Assembly: GCA_964016985.1 (NCBI GenBank)
Contig: OZ024829.1
Coordinates: forward strand, 71,926,110 to 71,990,109
Length of the DNA stretch: 64,000 nucleotides
Source: Anodontia alba
Lineage: Eukaryota > Mollusca > Bivalvia > Lucinida > Lucinidae
Direction: 5' to 3'
The position numbers were made by a program, and so were the translations under genes. Under the pieces are notes generated by a model. That model saw only the letters and a list, made by a program, of their open reading frames with translations. It had not been told where the DNA came from and searched no databases. Position 1 is the first letter of the stretch. Each line of letters opens with the position of its first letter. This document shows, piece after piece, positions 23,431 to 34,126 of the stretch.

Positions 23431-23633
23431 TTAAAAAACAAAAAAAAATGTTTATAAGTTTTGATATTAGTCAAGCTTCTTAATTCTGTATCATTTAATA
23501 AATGTATTTTTAAAGATTTAATAATGGCAACATTTCCTTGCAAATCTAATAAAAGAAGATGTAAAAAAAAAAATAAATAAAATAAATAACTTGCCCATAT
23601 GGCCATAACTTTAGTTATTTGTATTTATGACAT

Positions 23634-24368
23634 TTCAGCTTGATCGGAAGTAAACTGTAGGAGGATTTAGCCAGAAACAAAAAAATTAACAGAAATTTTC
23701 AAAGGGGTTTAGCTCTGCTAATATTTGGTGGACTGTAACCTTGAAACAATATGTGCTGCTCCACATCATGGTCTAACTACAAATCAAGTTTCAGCTTGAT
23801 CGGATGTAACCTGTAGGAGGAGTTAGCTGGAAACGAAAAGTTTACAGAAATTTTCAAAGGGGCTTAACTCTGCCAATATTTGGTGCACTGTAACCTTGAA
23901 ATAATATGGGCTGCTCCACATCATCGTGTAACTATTTATGAAGTTTCAGCTTGATCGGACGTAAACTGTAGGAGTATTTAGCCAGAAACGAAAAATTAAT
24001 AGAAATTTTCAAAGGAGTACAACTCTGGTGGACTGTAACCTCAAAATAATATGCGCTGCTCCACATCATGGTCTAACTATAAATGAAGTTTCAGCTTGAT
24101 CGGATGTAAAATGTAGGAATAGTTAAACAGAAATAAAAAGTTTACAGAAATTTTCAAAGGGGCATAACTCTGCAAACATCTGGTGGACTGTAACCCCGAA
24201 ACAAAACGCACTGCTGCACATCATGGTCTAACTATATACCAAGTTTCAGCTTGATCAGATGTAAACTGTAGGAGGAGTTGGCCAGAAACGAAAAAGTATT
24301 CGGACGGACGGATGGACGCAGGCCATACCCCATAACATAATACGTCCCGTTTTTCAAACGGGCGTATA
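23634..24368 (+). repeat. Family D tandem array and tail hairpin
   Basis: About 4.5 monomers, then CGGACGGACGGATGG and a hairpin CCCGTTT-TTC-AAACGGG. It has the same plan as the other families but unrelated sequence. The copy nearest the tail is the best conserved. Confidence 0.8.
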
Positions 24369-24608
24369 AAAATAGATTTTCAAGATGGCCACCCTGGCGG
24401 CAGTCTTGGATTTCTGATGGGGGAGAATGATTTTAGTTATTTTTGATCAACAAGTCACCCCAATGCTTCGTACCAAGTTTTGAGTCAATTGGCCCAGGGA
24501 TGTAGGAGCAGTAGGCTTTAAAAGCAAATTGCTGATGCCGCACAACAGACAGCGGACATTGACCAATCTAAACAGCTCACCTTGAGCACTTTGTGCTCAG
24601 CTTAGCTA
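24369..24608 (+). repeat. Last family-A monomer and tail of element 2
   Basis: The array resumes with AAATAGATTTTCAAGATGG directly after the family-D end and runs into the tail (AATTGGCCCAGGGATGTAGG, CACAACAGACAGCGGACATT, then GAGCACTTTGTGCTC and CTTAGCTA). Confidence 0.8.
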
Positions 24609-24725
24609 AAAAGCTGTAAATACTATGTAGTGGTTCCAGCTGATGATGTTTATGATGATCAGTTTTAGTCCCATTAGACCTTTTCAGTCGAAGTGTTCTA
24701 GACAGCCAAAAGGTGAATTACTTAC

Positions 24726-24809
24726 CTGAATAATAGCGAAAGCAATTGCTGTTCCAGCAATGTAGACCAAATTCTTCAGGAACGTATCCTCCAACAGTGA
24801 CACACAGCC
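24726..24809 (-). CDS. Tetraspanin exon (fourth transmembrane segment), host gene
   Basis: An 84-bp internal exon read on the minus strand. It is preceded by a pyrimidine-rich tract and acceptor (GTTCTTTTTAG) and followed by a consensus donor (CAG then GTAAGTAATTC). Both boundaries are phase 0. The 28 codons begin GCVSLLEDTFLKNL and continue VYIAGTAIAFAIIQ. That is the conserved Gly-Cys closing the large extracellular loop, followed by a hydrophobic segment with the small/hydrophobic pattern of tetraspanin TM4. An 84-bp exon at this position is also known from tetraspanin genes such as CD9. Tetraspanins organise membrane protein microdomains. The rest of the gene would lie upstream at higher coordinates and downstream at lower ones. 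The only other host-like exon I see is at 37228-37290. The identification rests on one exon, so the subfamily is unknown. Confidence 0.8.
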
Positions 24810-24833
24810 CTAAAAAGAACAAAAGAACTAGAT

Positions 24834-25215
24834 ACAAGAGGATATCGCTCACCTAAGTTCACTGCTTTAAGATTTTTGTATAAATTTTATGATCAAGAGA
24901 AACATGATGGTCCAATATTTCTGATATACTGAAATTAGTCCAGTGATTTCTAACAAGAAGATTTTTTATAATTTTCTAAATAGATATATAGGGAAAATAA
25001 GCCCTGCCCATTAGCAGCCATTTTTTTTTTGAAGAATCATGATGGCTTGAACAATCTTGGTAGAGAGTCATCAAAGAAACATTTTTCTGCAAAATTATAT
25101 TGAAATCGGTCTAGTGGTTTAGGACAAGAATTTGAAAGATTTCTATATCAATATAAAGGGAAAATAAGCCCAGCCGCCAGGCAGCCATGTTTTTTTAACA
25201 AATTGTCATGGCCGG
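24834..25215 (+). mobile_element. Family B element, truncated
   Basis: A shortened head (ACAAGAGGATATCGCTCACC) and about two degenerate family-B monomers (GATATATAGGGAAAATAAGC). It is truncated at a (TATC)n microsatellite. Its head lies only 23 bp beyond the acceptor dinucleotide of the tetraspanin exon, on the intron side. Confidence 0.75.
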
Positions 25216-25349
25216 AACAATCTATCTATCTCTATCTATCTATCTCTCAATACGGCATACACCCTCAACTGAGTATTATGTGTAGGGGTCCCCGCAACAT
25301 GCGGTTAAAGAAAAGGTTTAAAAAATACAGGCCAGATAATGAGAAATAA
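25216..25349. repeat. (TATC)n microsatellite and short spacer
   Basis: TCTATCTATC-type repeats occupy 25220-25248. About 100 bp of unclassified sequence with GTCCCCGCAACATGCGG follows, up to the next family-B head. Confidence 0.6.
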
Positions 25350-25957
25350 ACAAGAGGACCATGATGGTCCTATATTGCTCACCTGAGCAAACAGATTTGC
25401 ATACATACCGTTGAAGTTTCAGCCAAGTTCACTGCTGTAAGATTTTTGTATAAATTTTATTGCCCTGCCCCAACCCCCCCATCCCTACCCCTCCCCCTCC
25501 CCCTCCACCCCACCAGTGGCCATGTTTTTTGAACTGAATCTTGAAAGAGGGTCACCAAAGGAACATTTCTGCCGTTATACTGAAAGTGGTCCAGTGGTTT
25601 CTGACAAAAAGATTTTGAAAGTGTTTTATATAGCTATAAAGCCCTACCCCCTAACGACCATGTTTTTCGACAAATCAAAACAGCTTGAACAAACTTGGTA
25701 GAGGGTTACCAAAGGAACATTCTTGCCAAGTTTTATTGAAATCTGTTCAGTGGTTTCAGAGAAGAAGATTTTTAAAATTTTCTATTTAAATATATAGGGA
25801 AAATCAGCCCCACCCCCTAGCAGCCGTGTTTTTTGACGAACCATGATTGCTTGAACAATCTTGATAGAGCGTCACCAAAGCAACATTACAGCCAAGTAAT
25901 ATTGAAATCAGTCAGGGGGTATTTGACAAGAAGAATTTTAAAGTTTTCTATGCAGAT

Positions 25958-27137
25958 CAGGGCTCCGGAAAACAGGAAAAATAGCCAGTCTGGACCGAAA
26001 TTAAGAATTCTGGACCGGTTTCAAACACCCCAAAACGCTAATAATTAGGTCCAACAGGTTTGTGCCTTGAACCCCATTTTTTCCCCAACCAACCAATTTT
26101 CACGAATCAATGATGTCTAAAAAATCACAAACGGTCAAGTCTTCCCAAACTGACAACGTCCGCGCACCTTTTAAATGCGATATTATGGTAGTTAAAAGGT
26201 TCTAAACGGTCATTTGACATGTATATTGGAGAGACAGATGAATAACCGCAACCTACCGCAGCACAAATCAATTACCTCATTATCCAAACATTGTCAAAAA
26301 AATCAACACTTCACTGTCCTTTGTGCGGTAAACAAGCAATTAACAGGAATCATCAGTAATGGTAGTCTGCTAATCAATCCGTTTGTGTGACACGTGTGAA
26401 TACACTGAGACTGCAAAACACCAGGTGCAGTCTGCATGTCCAAAAGATCAAAGGTCTCTTTAACTGAGAGTGATAAAAGAATGCATCGCTTGAACGCACC
26501 CGTTTTCCTCCTCTTCTTTTTTGTTTTGATCAACACGGTTTGTCGGTCCCAGATTTGATAAATTAATTCCCAAACCATGTACGTCCTGATCAGATGTCGC
26601 ATACAAAGGCGTCCGATCTGGGTCTTATTGTTTGCTTCTTTTTTTTTTTTTTTTTTTTTTTGTTGACGGCCGTAACACGCAAGGTAGATTTCCCAGTAAA
26701 AATAAGTAATGCACCACTTGCGCTAGACAAGATTGGTCAGTGCTTAAAATTTAAGCAGTCTGGTCAAATCTTGAAACATTGAAAACTGCAAACCGCCCGT
26801 GGCGCAGGCCTTTTTTTATCAGACCTAATTAGGTCCATGAAAGTCGTTTCGTTCCGTCTCTCCTGTTTCCCGCCGTCTCAGCGCTTACACAAGACGGGAA
26901 TCAATTGTTTATAAATAGTTATCTAGGAAAACCCTGCGGAGGTGGAAATAACTACAAAATTGTCTTTTTTTTTTTTTTCTTTCTTTTTACATACCTGACT
27001 GTATTTATTGATGATGCCAGCTTTGATCATGCTCGTTATACCCGGACTTCCGTCATATAACGGAGTTGAGGTGTATTATTTAAAAGAAGTTATAGGACTG
27101 CCAATTGTCATTAGTTTTCGTGACAGGTGATATTAAA

Positions 27138-27168
<31 letters not shown>

Positions 27169-27247
27169 TTTGTTTGGAAATGGGCTCATTGATGACGTCA
27201 TCGTCATCGGCTGGACCGATTCAGATTTCAGAATTTCCAGAGCCCTG
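25958..27247. mobile_element. Non-autonomous hAT-like element with perfect 8-bp TSD
   Basis: The inverted ends CAGGGCTCCGGAAA and TTTCCAGAGCCCTG have one mismatch over 14 bp. They are bracketed by ATGCAGAT on both sides (25950-25957 and 27248-27255). An 8-bp duplication and a CAG start are typical of hAT. The family-B monomer it interrupts reads through when the insert and one TSD copy are removed. The interior has a 99-codon minus-strand open frame (26303-26602) without recognised domains, poly-T runs (26638-26661, 26964-26979) and a (TA)n tract (27136-27160). Confidence 0.88.
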
Positions 27248-27937
27248 ATGCAGATATATACGAAAAATAAGCCCCGCCCCCTGGGGGCCATGTTTTTGAC
27301 GTATCATGAAGGCTTGAACAATCTTGGTAGAAGGTCACCAAAGCAACATTCCTGCCAAGTTACAATGAACTCGGCCCAAGGGTTTCTTACGAGAAGATTT
27401 TTAAAGTTTTCTATATAGATATATTGGGAAAATAAGCCCCGCCCCCTAGCGGCCATGTCTTTTGACGAATCCAAATGGCTTGAACAATCTTGATAGAGGA
27501 TTACATAAGAAACATTCCTGCAATGTTATATTGAAATTGGTCCAGTGGTTTCTGACAAGAAGTTTTTTAATTTTCTATATAGATATATAATATAGGGAAA
27601 ATAAGCCCTGCCCCCTGGCGGCCATGTTTTTTGACGAATCCAAAATGGCTTGAACAATCTTGATAGAGGGTTACATAAGAAACATTCCTGCAATGTTATA
27701 TTGAAATTGGTCCAGTCGCTTCTAATAAGAAGATCATTAAAGTTTTCTATATTATAGTTATATAGGGAAAATAAGCCCCATCCCCTAGCGGCCATGTTTT
27801 TTGACAAATCATAACAGCTTGAACAATCTTGGTAAAGGGTCACCAAGGAAACATTTTTGCCAATTTATATTGAAATCGGTCCAGTGGTTTCTGACAAGAA
27901 GATTTTTTCTAGTTTTCAATTTAGATATACAGGGAAA

Positions 27938-29712
27938 ACAAGAGGCCCACAGGCCACGGGTCGCTCACCTGAGTGACATAGCCACTGCAGATATGCAGAT
28001 GTTATGCAACATTTTTTCAATCCTGTCATCGCAACTAATGAAAAGATCATCCTTTAAGCAGTTCTTAATTTTGAAGAATATTATATATGGTATGACAGTC
28101 AATGGAGCATGATCATTTGAGCAAACTCTCAATCACATTTCAAAAGTAGGATCAATGTGAAATTTGGTGGCATTTGGCTAAGTGGTTTCTGAAGAATCAT
28201 GATTTTATACACGTAAACAGCACAGTGGCAGGGAAATATAATAAACATAAACAAGATAGCAGCCACCTTGGATTTCCAATCAGAATGATTTTAGCTACTG
28301 TTGATCTACAAGTCACCTCGATACTTCCAATGAACTTTGTGTGAATTGCCCTTTCGGTTCAGGAGAAAAAGTTCAAAACAGATTTTCAAGATGGCCGCCA
28401 TAGCCGCAATTTGGGATTTCCTATCGCAACAATTTGAGCTATTTTTGAGGTACAAGTCACCCAGATGCTTCCTACCAAGTTTCGAGTCAATTAGCCTTTC
28501 AGTTCAGAAGAAGGGAAAAATAGATTTTCAAGATGGCCGCCATCTTGGATTTCCGATCGGAACAATTTTAGCTATTTTTATATCTACAAGTCATCCCGAT
28601 GCTTCCTACCAATTTTCGAATCAACTGGCCCTTTGGTTCAGAGCGAAAAAAAGAGTTTCCAGGTGGCTGCCATGACGGCCATCTTGGTTTTCCGATCAAA
28701 ACAATTTAAGCTATTTTAGATCTACAAGTCACCCAAATGCTTCCTACCAAGTTTCGAGTCAAATGGCCTTTCAGTTCTGGAGAAGAAGTGAAAAATAGAT
28801 TTTCAAGATGGCTGTCATAGTGGCCATCTTGGATTTCTGATAGGGACGATTTTAGCTATTTTTGATCTACAGGTCACCCAAATGCTTCCTACCAAGTCAA
28901 TAAGCCTTTCGGTTCAGGAGAAGAAGTGAAAAATTTCCAATCGGAACGATTTTAGCAATTTTTAATCTATAAGTCACCCCGATGCTTCCTACCAAGTTTC
29001 AAGTCAATTGGCTTTTGGGTTTAGGAGAAGAAGGGAAAAATACATTTTCAAGATGGCCACCATGGCGGCCATCTTGGATTTCCGATCAGCATGATTTTAG
29101 CTATTTTTGATCTACAAGTCACCCTGATGCTTCCTACCAAGCTTGGAATCAATTGGCCTTTCGGCTCAGGAGTAGATGCGAAAAATAGATTTTCAAGATG
29201 GCGGCAATGACGGCCATTTTGCATGTCCAATTGGAACTATTTTTGATCTACAACTCACCCCGATGCTTCCTACCAAGTTTCGAGTCAATTGGAATTTGGG
29301 GTTAGTAGAAGAAGCGAAAAATAGATTTTCAAGATAGCCGCCATGGCGGCCATCTTGGATTTCCGATCAGCACGATTTTAGCTTTTTTTTATCTACAAGT
29401 CAGCCCGATGCTTCCTAGCAAGTTTGGAGTCAATTGGCCTTTCGGTTCAGGAGAAGAAGCGAAAAATAGATTTTCAAGATGGCAGCTATGGCGGCCATCT
29501 TGGATTTCCGATCGGCACGATTTTAGCTATTTTTGATCTACAAGTCACACCAATGCTTCCTACCAAGTATCAAGTCAAATGGCCCAGGAATGTTGGAGGA
29601 GCAGGCTTTTAAAGCAATTGTTGACGCCGCACGACGGACGACGCACAATGCACGACTGACATTGACTGACCACAATAGCTCAGCATGTGCACTTCGTGCT
29701 CATGGTGAGCTA
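27938..29712 (+). mobile_element. Family A element 4, complete, nested in family B
   Basis: The head ACAAGAGG, CCCACAGGCCACGGG, TCGCTCACCTGAG begins at 27938. Roughly nine monomers follow, and the tail (GCACGACGGACGACGCACAA, GTGCACTTCGTGCTC, ATGGTGAGCTA) ends at 29712. The family-B host reads GGGAAA directly before and ATAAGCCCC directly after. Together they restore the monomer consensus GGGAAAATAAGCCCC with nothing duplicated. Confidence 0.88.
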
Positions 29713-30587
29713 ATAAGCCCCACCCCCCCCTAGTGGCCATGTTTTTTGACAAATCATGACGGCTTGAACAATCTTGGTAGTGGGTCGCCAAGGAAACATT
29801 TCTGCCAAGTTATACTGAAATCGGTGACGTCGTTCCTGACAAGAAGATTTTTTCAAGTTTACTATATTGATATATAGGGAAAATAAGCCCCGCACCCCTG
29901 GGGGCCATGTTTTTTCATGAATCATGATGGCTTGAACAATCTTGGTAGAGGATCACCAAAGGAACATTTCTGCAAAATTATACTGAAATCGGTCCGGTTG
30001 TTTCTGACAAGAAGATTTTTAAAGTTTTCTATATAGATATATAGGGAAAATAAGTCCCACCCCCTAGTGGCCATGTTTTTTGATGAATCCAAATGGCTTG
30101 AACAATCTTGGTAGAGGATCACCAAAGGAACATTTCTGCAAAATTATATTGAAGTCAGTCCAGTGGTTTCTGATAAGAAGACTTTTAAATTTTTCTATAT
30201 AGATATATAGGGAAAATAAGCGCCGCCCCAACTGGCGGCCATGTTTTTTAATGAATCCAAATGACTTGAACAATCTTGGTAGAGGATCACCAAAGGAACA
30301 TTTCTGCAAAATTATATTGAAATTGGTCCAGTGGTTTCTGACAAGAAGATTTTTTAAGTTTTTAGTTAAAAAATCTATTTTTAGCTCCTGTGACCTAGAT
30401 GTGCAATGGACCGGAACCATTTGAAAAATTTTGAAAGAGGACCAACCAAGGATCATTCTTGTGAAATTTGGTCAAAATCCTATTAGTGGTTTAGGAGGAG
30501 ATGTTGTTTAAAGATTGTGGACGGAGAGACGGATGACAACGACGACAGACGGTGGAATGAGCCTTTGGCTCAGGTGAGCTAATAAAA

Positions 30588-31857
30588 GTGCATTGTGTTA
30601 GTGTTAGTGTATTATACAGAAGGAAAGAAAAGTGAGGATAAAAACAGTGGTGGTGTTTATGGTTTGAGATGGCACACCTGACTTGCAGCCTGTTTAAAGC
30701 TATCAAGGTTAGTCAGGGTGGTGGTGGTGGAAGGGAGATTGTTCCACTGAACGACTGCTAAAGAATAGAATGAATATTTGTAATAGTCAGTCCAGGTGTA
30801 TATCTGTCTGTATGCTAGTGAGTGGGTTGTACGCCGTGAGGTACAGCTCAGTGGTATGATATATGTTGGGAGAGGTACTGCTACATATCCATAGATGATT
30901 TTGTAAAATAGGACCAGTTTCGAATCTGCACGCCGCTGCTCTATGGGTATGCCAGTGGAGTTTCTCTAACATGTCCAAAATACTTGAATATGGCGAATAG
31001 TCATTCAGTACCCATCGAGCTGCCCTCCTCTGTACCATCTCGATTTTGTTAATATCATCTTTAGTATGGGGGGTCCCAGACTGGAGCGGCATACTCCAGC
31101 TGTGGACGGACTATGGCCTTATAAGCACATTCTCGAAGTTGGGGGTTCTTGGCTTTCAAGTTTCTGCGCATGAAGCCAAGGGACGTTGGCATTGCCAGTG
31201 ATCCTGGCAATATGGGGCTTCCAGTATAGGTCATGGGAGATGTCTACTCTGAGATACCTGGCACAGGGGACCACCTCCAGTGCTTGGATGGGCAATGTGT
31301 AGGCTGTGTGGAGGGGTGATCGTGATCTGGTCACGCTTATTTCCCCGACACTTACCTGGATTGAATTCCATATTCCAGTGTACCTCCCAGTCCTGCAGAA
31401 TGTCAAGGTCATCTTGGAGCTGCCAGGAATCAGCAAGGCTATTAATGGCTAAGTATACTGCTGTATCATCAGCAAAGTCTTACCTGACTTTTGACCTTTT
31501 CAGGCAGGTCATTTATGTATACCAGGAAGAGGATTGGTCCAAGGACTGATCCCTGAGGGACACCTGATGTTACTGGTACTTCCTCAGAGCAATCCCCCTC
31601 AAGGAAAACAGTCTGTGACCTGCCATTCAGAAATGACTTGATCAATCTCAGGAATTTGCCTCTGATACCATGCAGCTTGTAGATGAGCTTCTCGTGGCTG
31701 ACCTTGTCAAATGCCTTGCTGAAGTCCAGCAGTATTATGTCTGTTTGCTTTCCTTCGATGAAGTTCCGCTATTAACATGGTGAGTTGGGTTTTGCAAGAC
31801 CTCTTAGCACAAAAGCCGTGCTGAAGGTCACAGAGGATCTGATTTCTGTCCAAAGGT
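30588..31857 (-). pseudogene. 5'-truncated jockey/CR1-like LINE, reverse transcriptase remnant
   Basis: On the minus strand, from 31857 downward, are [13 protein letters not shown], then [13 protein letters not shown] (31528-31570), then the catalytic FADD box (about 31465-31476), then further RT sequence (31119-31436). The C-terminal region IEMVQRRAARWVLNDY follows (30787-31092). The pieces lie in different frames, so at least two frameshifts have occurred. The endonuclease domain and the N-terminal RT motifs are missing. The 3' end near 30590 has a short ACACTAACACTAACAC repeat tail. It would have copied LINE RNA at nicked target DNA; it is now inactive. Family-B fragments lie on both sides. 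Confidence 0.85.
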
Positions 31858-32061
31858 AGATCTTGGTCACCAAAGCAATATTTCTGCCACATTATACTGA
31901 AATCAATCCAGTGGTTTCTGACAAGAAGATTTTTAAAGTTTTCTATATAGATAATTAGGGAACATAAGCTCTGTCCCCTGGTGGCCATGTTTTTTGACAA
32001 ATCACGCTGGCTTGAACAATCTTGGTAAAGGATCACCAAAGGAACATTTCTGCCAAATCAT
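31858..32061 (+). repeat. Family B monomer fragment
   Basis: A little over one monomer (TTGGTCACCAAAGCAATATT, GGTTTCTGACAAGAAG, GGTGGCCATGTTTTTTGAC) lies between the LINE and the BEL/Pao remnant. It is probably a displaced part of a neighbouring family-B array. Confidence 0.7.
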
Positions 32062-33660
32062 ATTATCTCAGTATCACTAATTATCACTTCCAACAGTCTC
32101 TATAGGGTAAAGTTTCACAACTGGTCTTGTAGTAGTTCCACGTTTTGTCTTCACCTTCAAGGCACAAACTGATCCATCGCTCCCAGTGATCAGGTCCTCG
32201 ACTACTGCTAGGCTCCAACGGCTTCGTAGTCCCTTGTCATGGATCTGCATGACATCTCCCACATGGATATGTTCCTCTCTCATTTCCATAGTTTTGTGAT
32301 ACTCTCGTAATGCCGTGAGGTACTCAGATCTCCGTTTCCAGAACTGACTAATAATGTTCGCCTGAGATCTGGCCCGGTTTGTGAGTGTCGTCTGGTCCCT
32401 CTGAACTACCGTAATATCATTGTCTGTGTAGTGCTCATGGTATGGTATTGACATCATTTTACGGCCGTAGAGTAGATGCTACGGCATTAATGGCTCCAAA
32501 TCGTTGATATTCTAGGACACGTGCGTGAGCGGTCATTCATTACCGCCTCAATTTCCATCACCCTCATCTGTAATGTTTCCATGGATATAAATCGTCTTCC
32601 CAGAGTCTTCTTCAAAGACATTTTCTTAAGTCCAATGAGGCGCTCCCAGAAACCACCACACCAAGGAGTGTTTGCGGGTATAAATCTCCACTCTGTTCCT
32701 CTTCTGCAGAGTTCCTCTTGAATGGCTGCTGAGCTGAACAACATCTTAAGCTGGTTTGCTGCAGCAATATACATAGTGGCATTGTCTGAGATCATCACCT
32801 TGGGTAAGGACTTGCGGCTTGTAAATCTCTGGAATGCTTGAAGAAATGAGTCTGTAGACAAGTCTGGTACGACTTCATGGTGAACGGCTCTGGTAGCTGT
32901 GCACGTATAGAGGCAAATGCAACATTTCTTTTCACTTCCGTTAGCATTCTTCACGTACAGAGCACCTGTTAAATCAACAACAGTGACGCTCAATGGCGGC
33001 GCTTCTTTTCTTGGTTTTTGGGTAAGGGTGGTGGGTCTGGTGTTCCATACAGTCTGCCAATAACTCTGTTACATTTCACACATGTAAGTAGTAACGATCT
33101 GACGCACTGACGGATGGCAGGTATCCAAAATTTCTGTCTCAGTTGGGTGATGGTAGAGTTTACTCCAGAATGCAGTTGGTTCTCGTGAGCGTCAAACACG
33201 ATCAATTTGGTAAGCTCATGTTTCTTAGGTAGCAAGTAGGGAAACTTCGTTGCATAGTCCAGGGGCGCATTATGTATTCTTCCGCCGCAACGAACGACAC
33301 CATTGCCATCTAGGTACAATCTGAGTTGTCTCACCAGTGGTAAACGTGAACTCTTGCTGTTTGTCTTCATACTTGCTATTTCCTCTTGATAATTGAAGCT
33401 TGACACGATTTCAGCCATCTAATTTCAGCATCATACAGTTTGTTTGCTGTCAAGCTGCTTGTAACTCTGTTTGCTCTTTGTCATCTGCAACTGTCGATGA
33501 ATCTGCACCTGTATGCAGTGACTCAAAGCAGTCTCAGGTAAGTACTGTGGTTGGTTTCGTCGATCACTCGTTGAATACCTGGGATCTCAGTGCACTGAAG
33601 ACTCGAAACTGCTGTCGTCTGCCTATGGGCGTCAGCTGCATCTTCAGGTAGCATCTGTAC
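32062..33660 (-). pseudogene. BEL/Pao LTR retrotransposon, 3' part of pol (integrase), broken
   Basis: From 33660 downward on the minus strand: a connecting region with several stops; the integrase zinc-binding domain (32990-33418; H-x4-H in HENQLH and CVKC); the integrase core (32487-32993), with the three acidic residues seen in VVDLTG, MISDNATMY and GGFWERLIG; and the C-terminal DUF5641-like domain (32077-32457; HVGDVMQIHD, VVKLYPIE). These three segments are in three different frames, so there are at least two frameshifts, plus in-frame stops upstream. No LTR, protease or reverse transcriptase is visible, so this is a fragment. Integrase joins element DNA to the host genome; this copy cannot. 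Confidence 0.87.
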
Positions 33661-33904
33661 CGTTGATTTGTTATATTCCCAGGTAGGCCACTGATCTCTG
33701 TTTGGGAGCCATGCAGGCTTTATGCAATTTTATCTAGATCTTGTGGGATTTACTTTTTTTAAGGTCATGTAATAAGGCTCCTCTGAACTTCTGACGTTCA
33801 AATTTAGAGTTTTAGGGCCCGGTTAAGGTCATGTCGAGCTGATAAGTTCACCCATTTAAGCTTAGCGTACCATAAAAGGGGCACTGGCAAATAGTGTAGA
33901 TCCA
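33661..33904. other. Unclassified spacer
   Basis: No coding, RNA or repeat signal that I can support. Confidence 0.3.
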
Positions 33905-34126
33905 GATCAGATGCCGCATCGTTGGATCAGGGTCTACATTATTTGCTTTAACTTCAGAATTTTCTACGAAACATGACAATAATAAAAAAAAACCAACCAG
34001 GCATCCCTTGTAATGGAAATTGACCGTTCTGAAGAGTGAAAATAGAAGAGTCCACTCGGCATAAATGGGTTAACCTACTTGTTCTTGTCCTGGGTAGGGC
34101 TAGTCCTCTAAGCGATTAAAGCAAAC
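33905..34126. repeat. Direct repeat copy 1 joined to a SINE end
   Basis: About 220 bp (AGATCAGATGCCGC, GATCAGGGTCTACATT, CACTCGGCATAAATGGGTTA, then GGGCTAGTCCTCTAAGCG) recurs at 34373-34576. The last part is SINE family-1 sequence. Confidence 0.65.

Larger units (their letters stand above)
18865..24368 (+). mobile_element. Family D element, interrupted by two further elements
   Basis: The head is ACAAGAGCTACGCCAAGTGG (18865 on). A stretch of monomer (AAAATTTTCATTGGGGCATA) follows to about 19195. Monomers resume at about 23634-24300 (AGTTTCAGCTTGATCGGATG, CTGTAGGAGGAGTTAGC, TTCAAAGGGGCTTAACTCTG; about 150 bp, roughly 4.5 copies). The tail is CGGACGGACGGATGGACGC, then the hairpin CCCGTTT-TTC-AAACGGG (24344-24363), ending GCGTATA. 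Family-A element 3 and a TIR element lie inside. It sits in the same A-run of a family-A monomer as the two family-C elements. Confidence 0.75.
12304..24608 (+). mobile_element. Family A element 2, expanded to about 12.3 kb by nested insertions
   Basis: The head is at 12304-12340 (ACAAGAGG, TCCATGGGCCAC, CTCAGTGACATAG). Family-A monomers run at 12590-15617, 17593-18233, 18604-18864 and 24369-24490, and the tail ends at 24608 (GAGCACTTTGTGCTCAGCTTAGCTA). Between these blocks sit a SINE (15066-15371), two family-C elements (15618-17592, 18234-18603) and a composite family-D element (18865-24368). The monomer phase resumes correctly after each insertion, so the blocks were once one array. Removing the inserts leaves about 4 kb. 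Confidence 0.82.
25350..30581 (+). mobile_element. Family B element 2, interrupted by a hAT-like element and a family-A element
   Basis: The head ACAAGAGGACCATGATGGTCC, GCTCACCTGAGC, is at 25350-25389. Family-B monomers run at about 25500-25957, 27256-27937 and 29713-30360. The tail at 30361-30581 (GTGGTTTAGGAGGAGATG, ATTGTGGACGGAGAGACGG, TGAGCC-TTT-GGCTCA, GGTGAGCTA) matches the tail of the element at 6717-9971. Poly-C and CACCCC tracts lie near 25470-25515. Confidence 0.82.
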
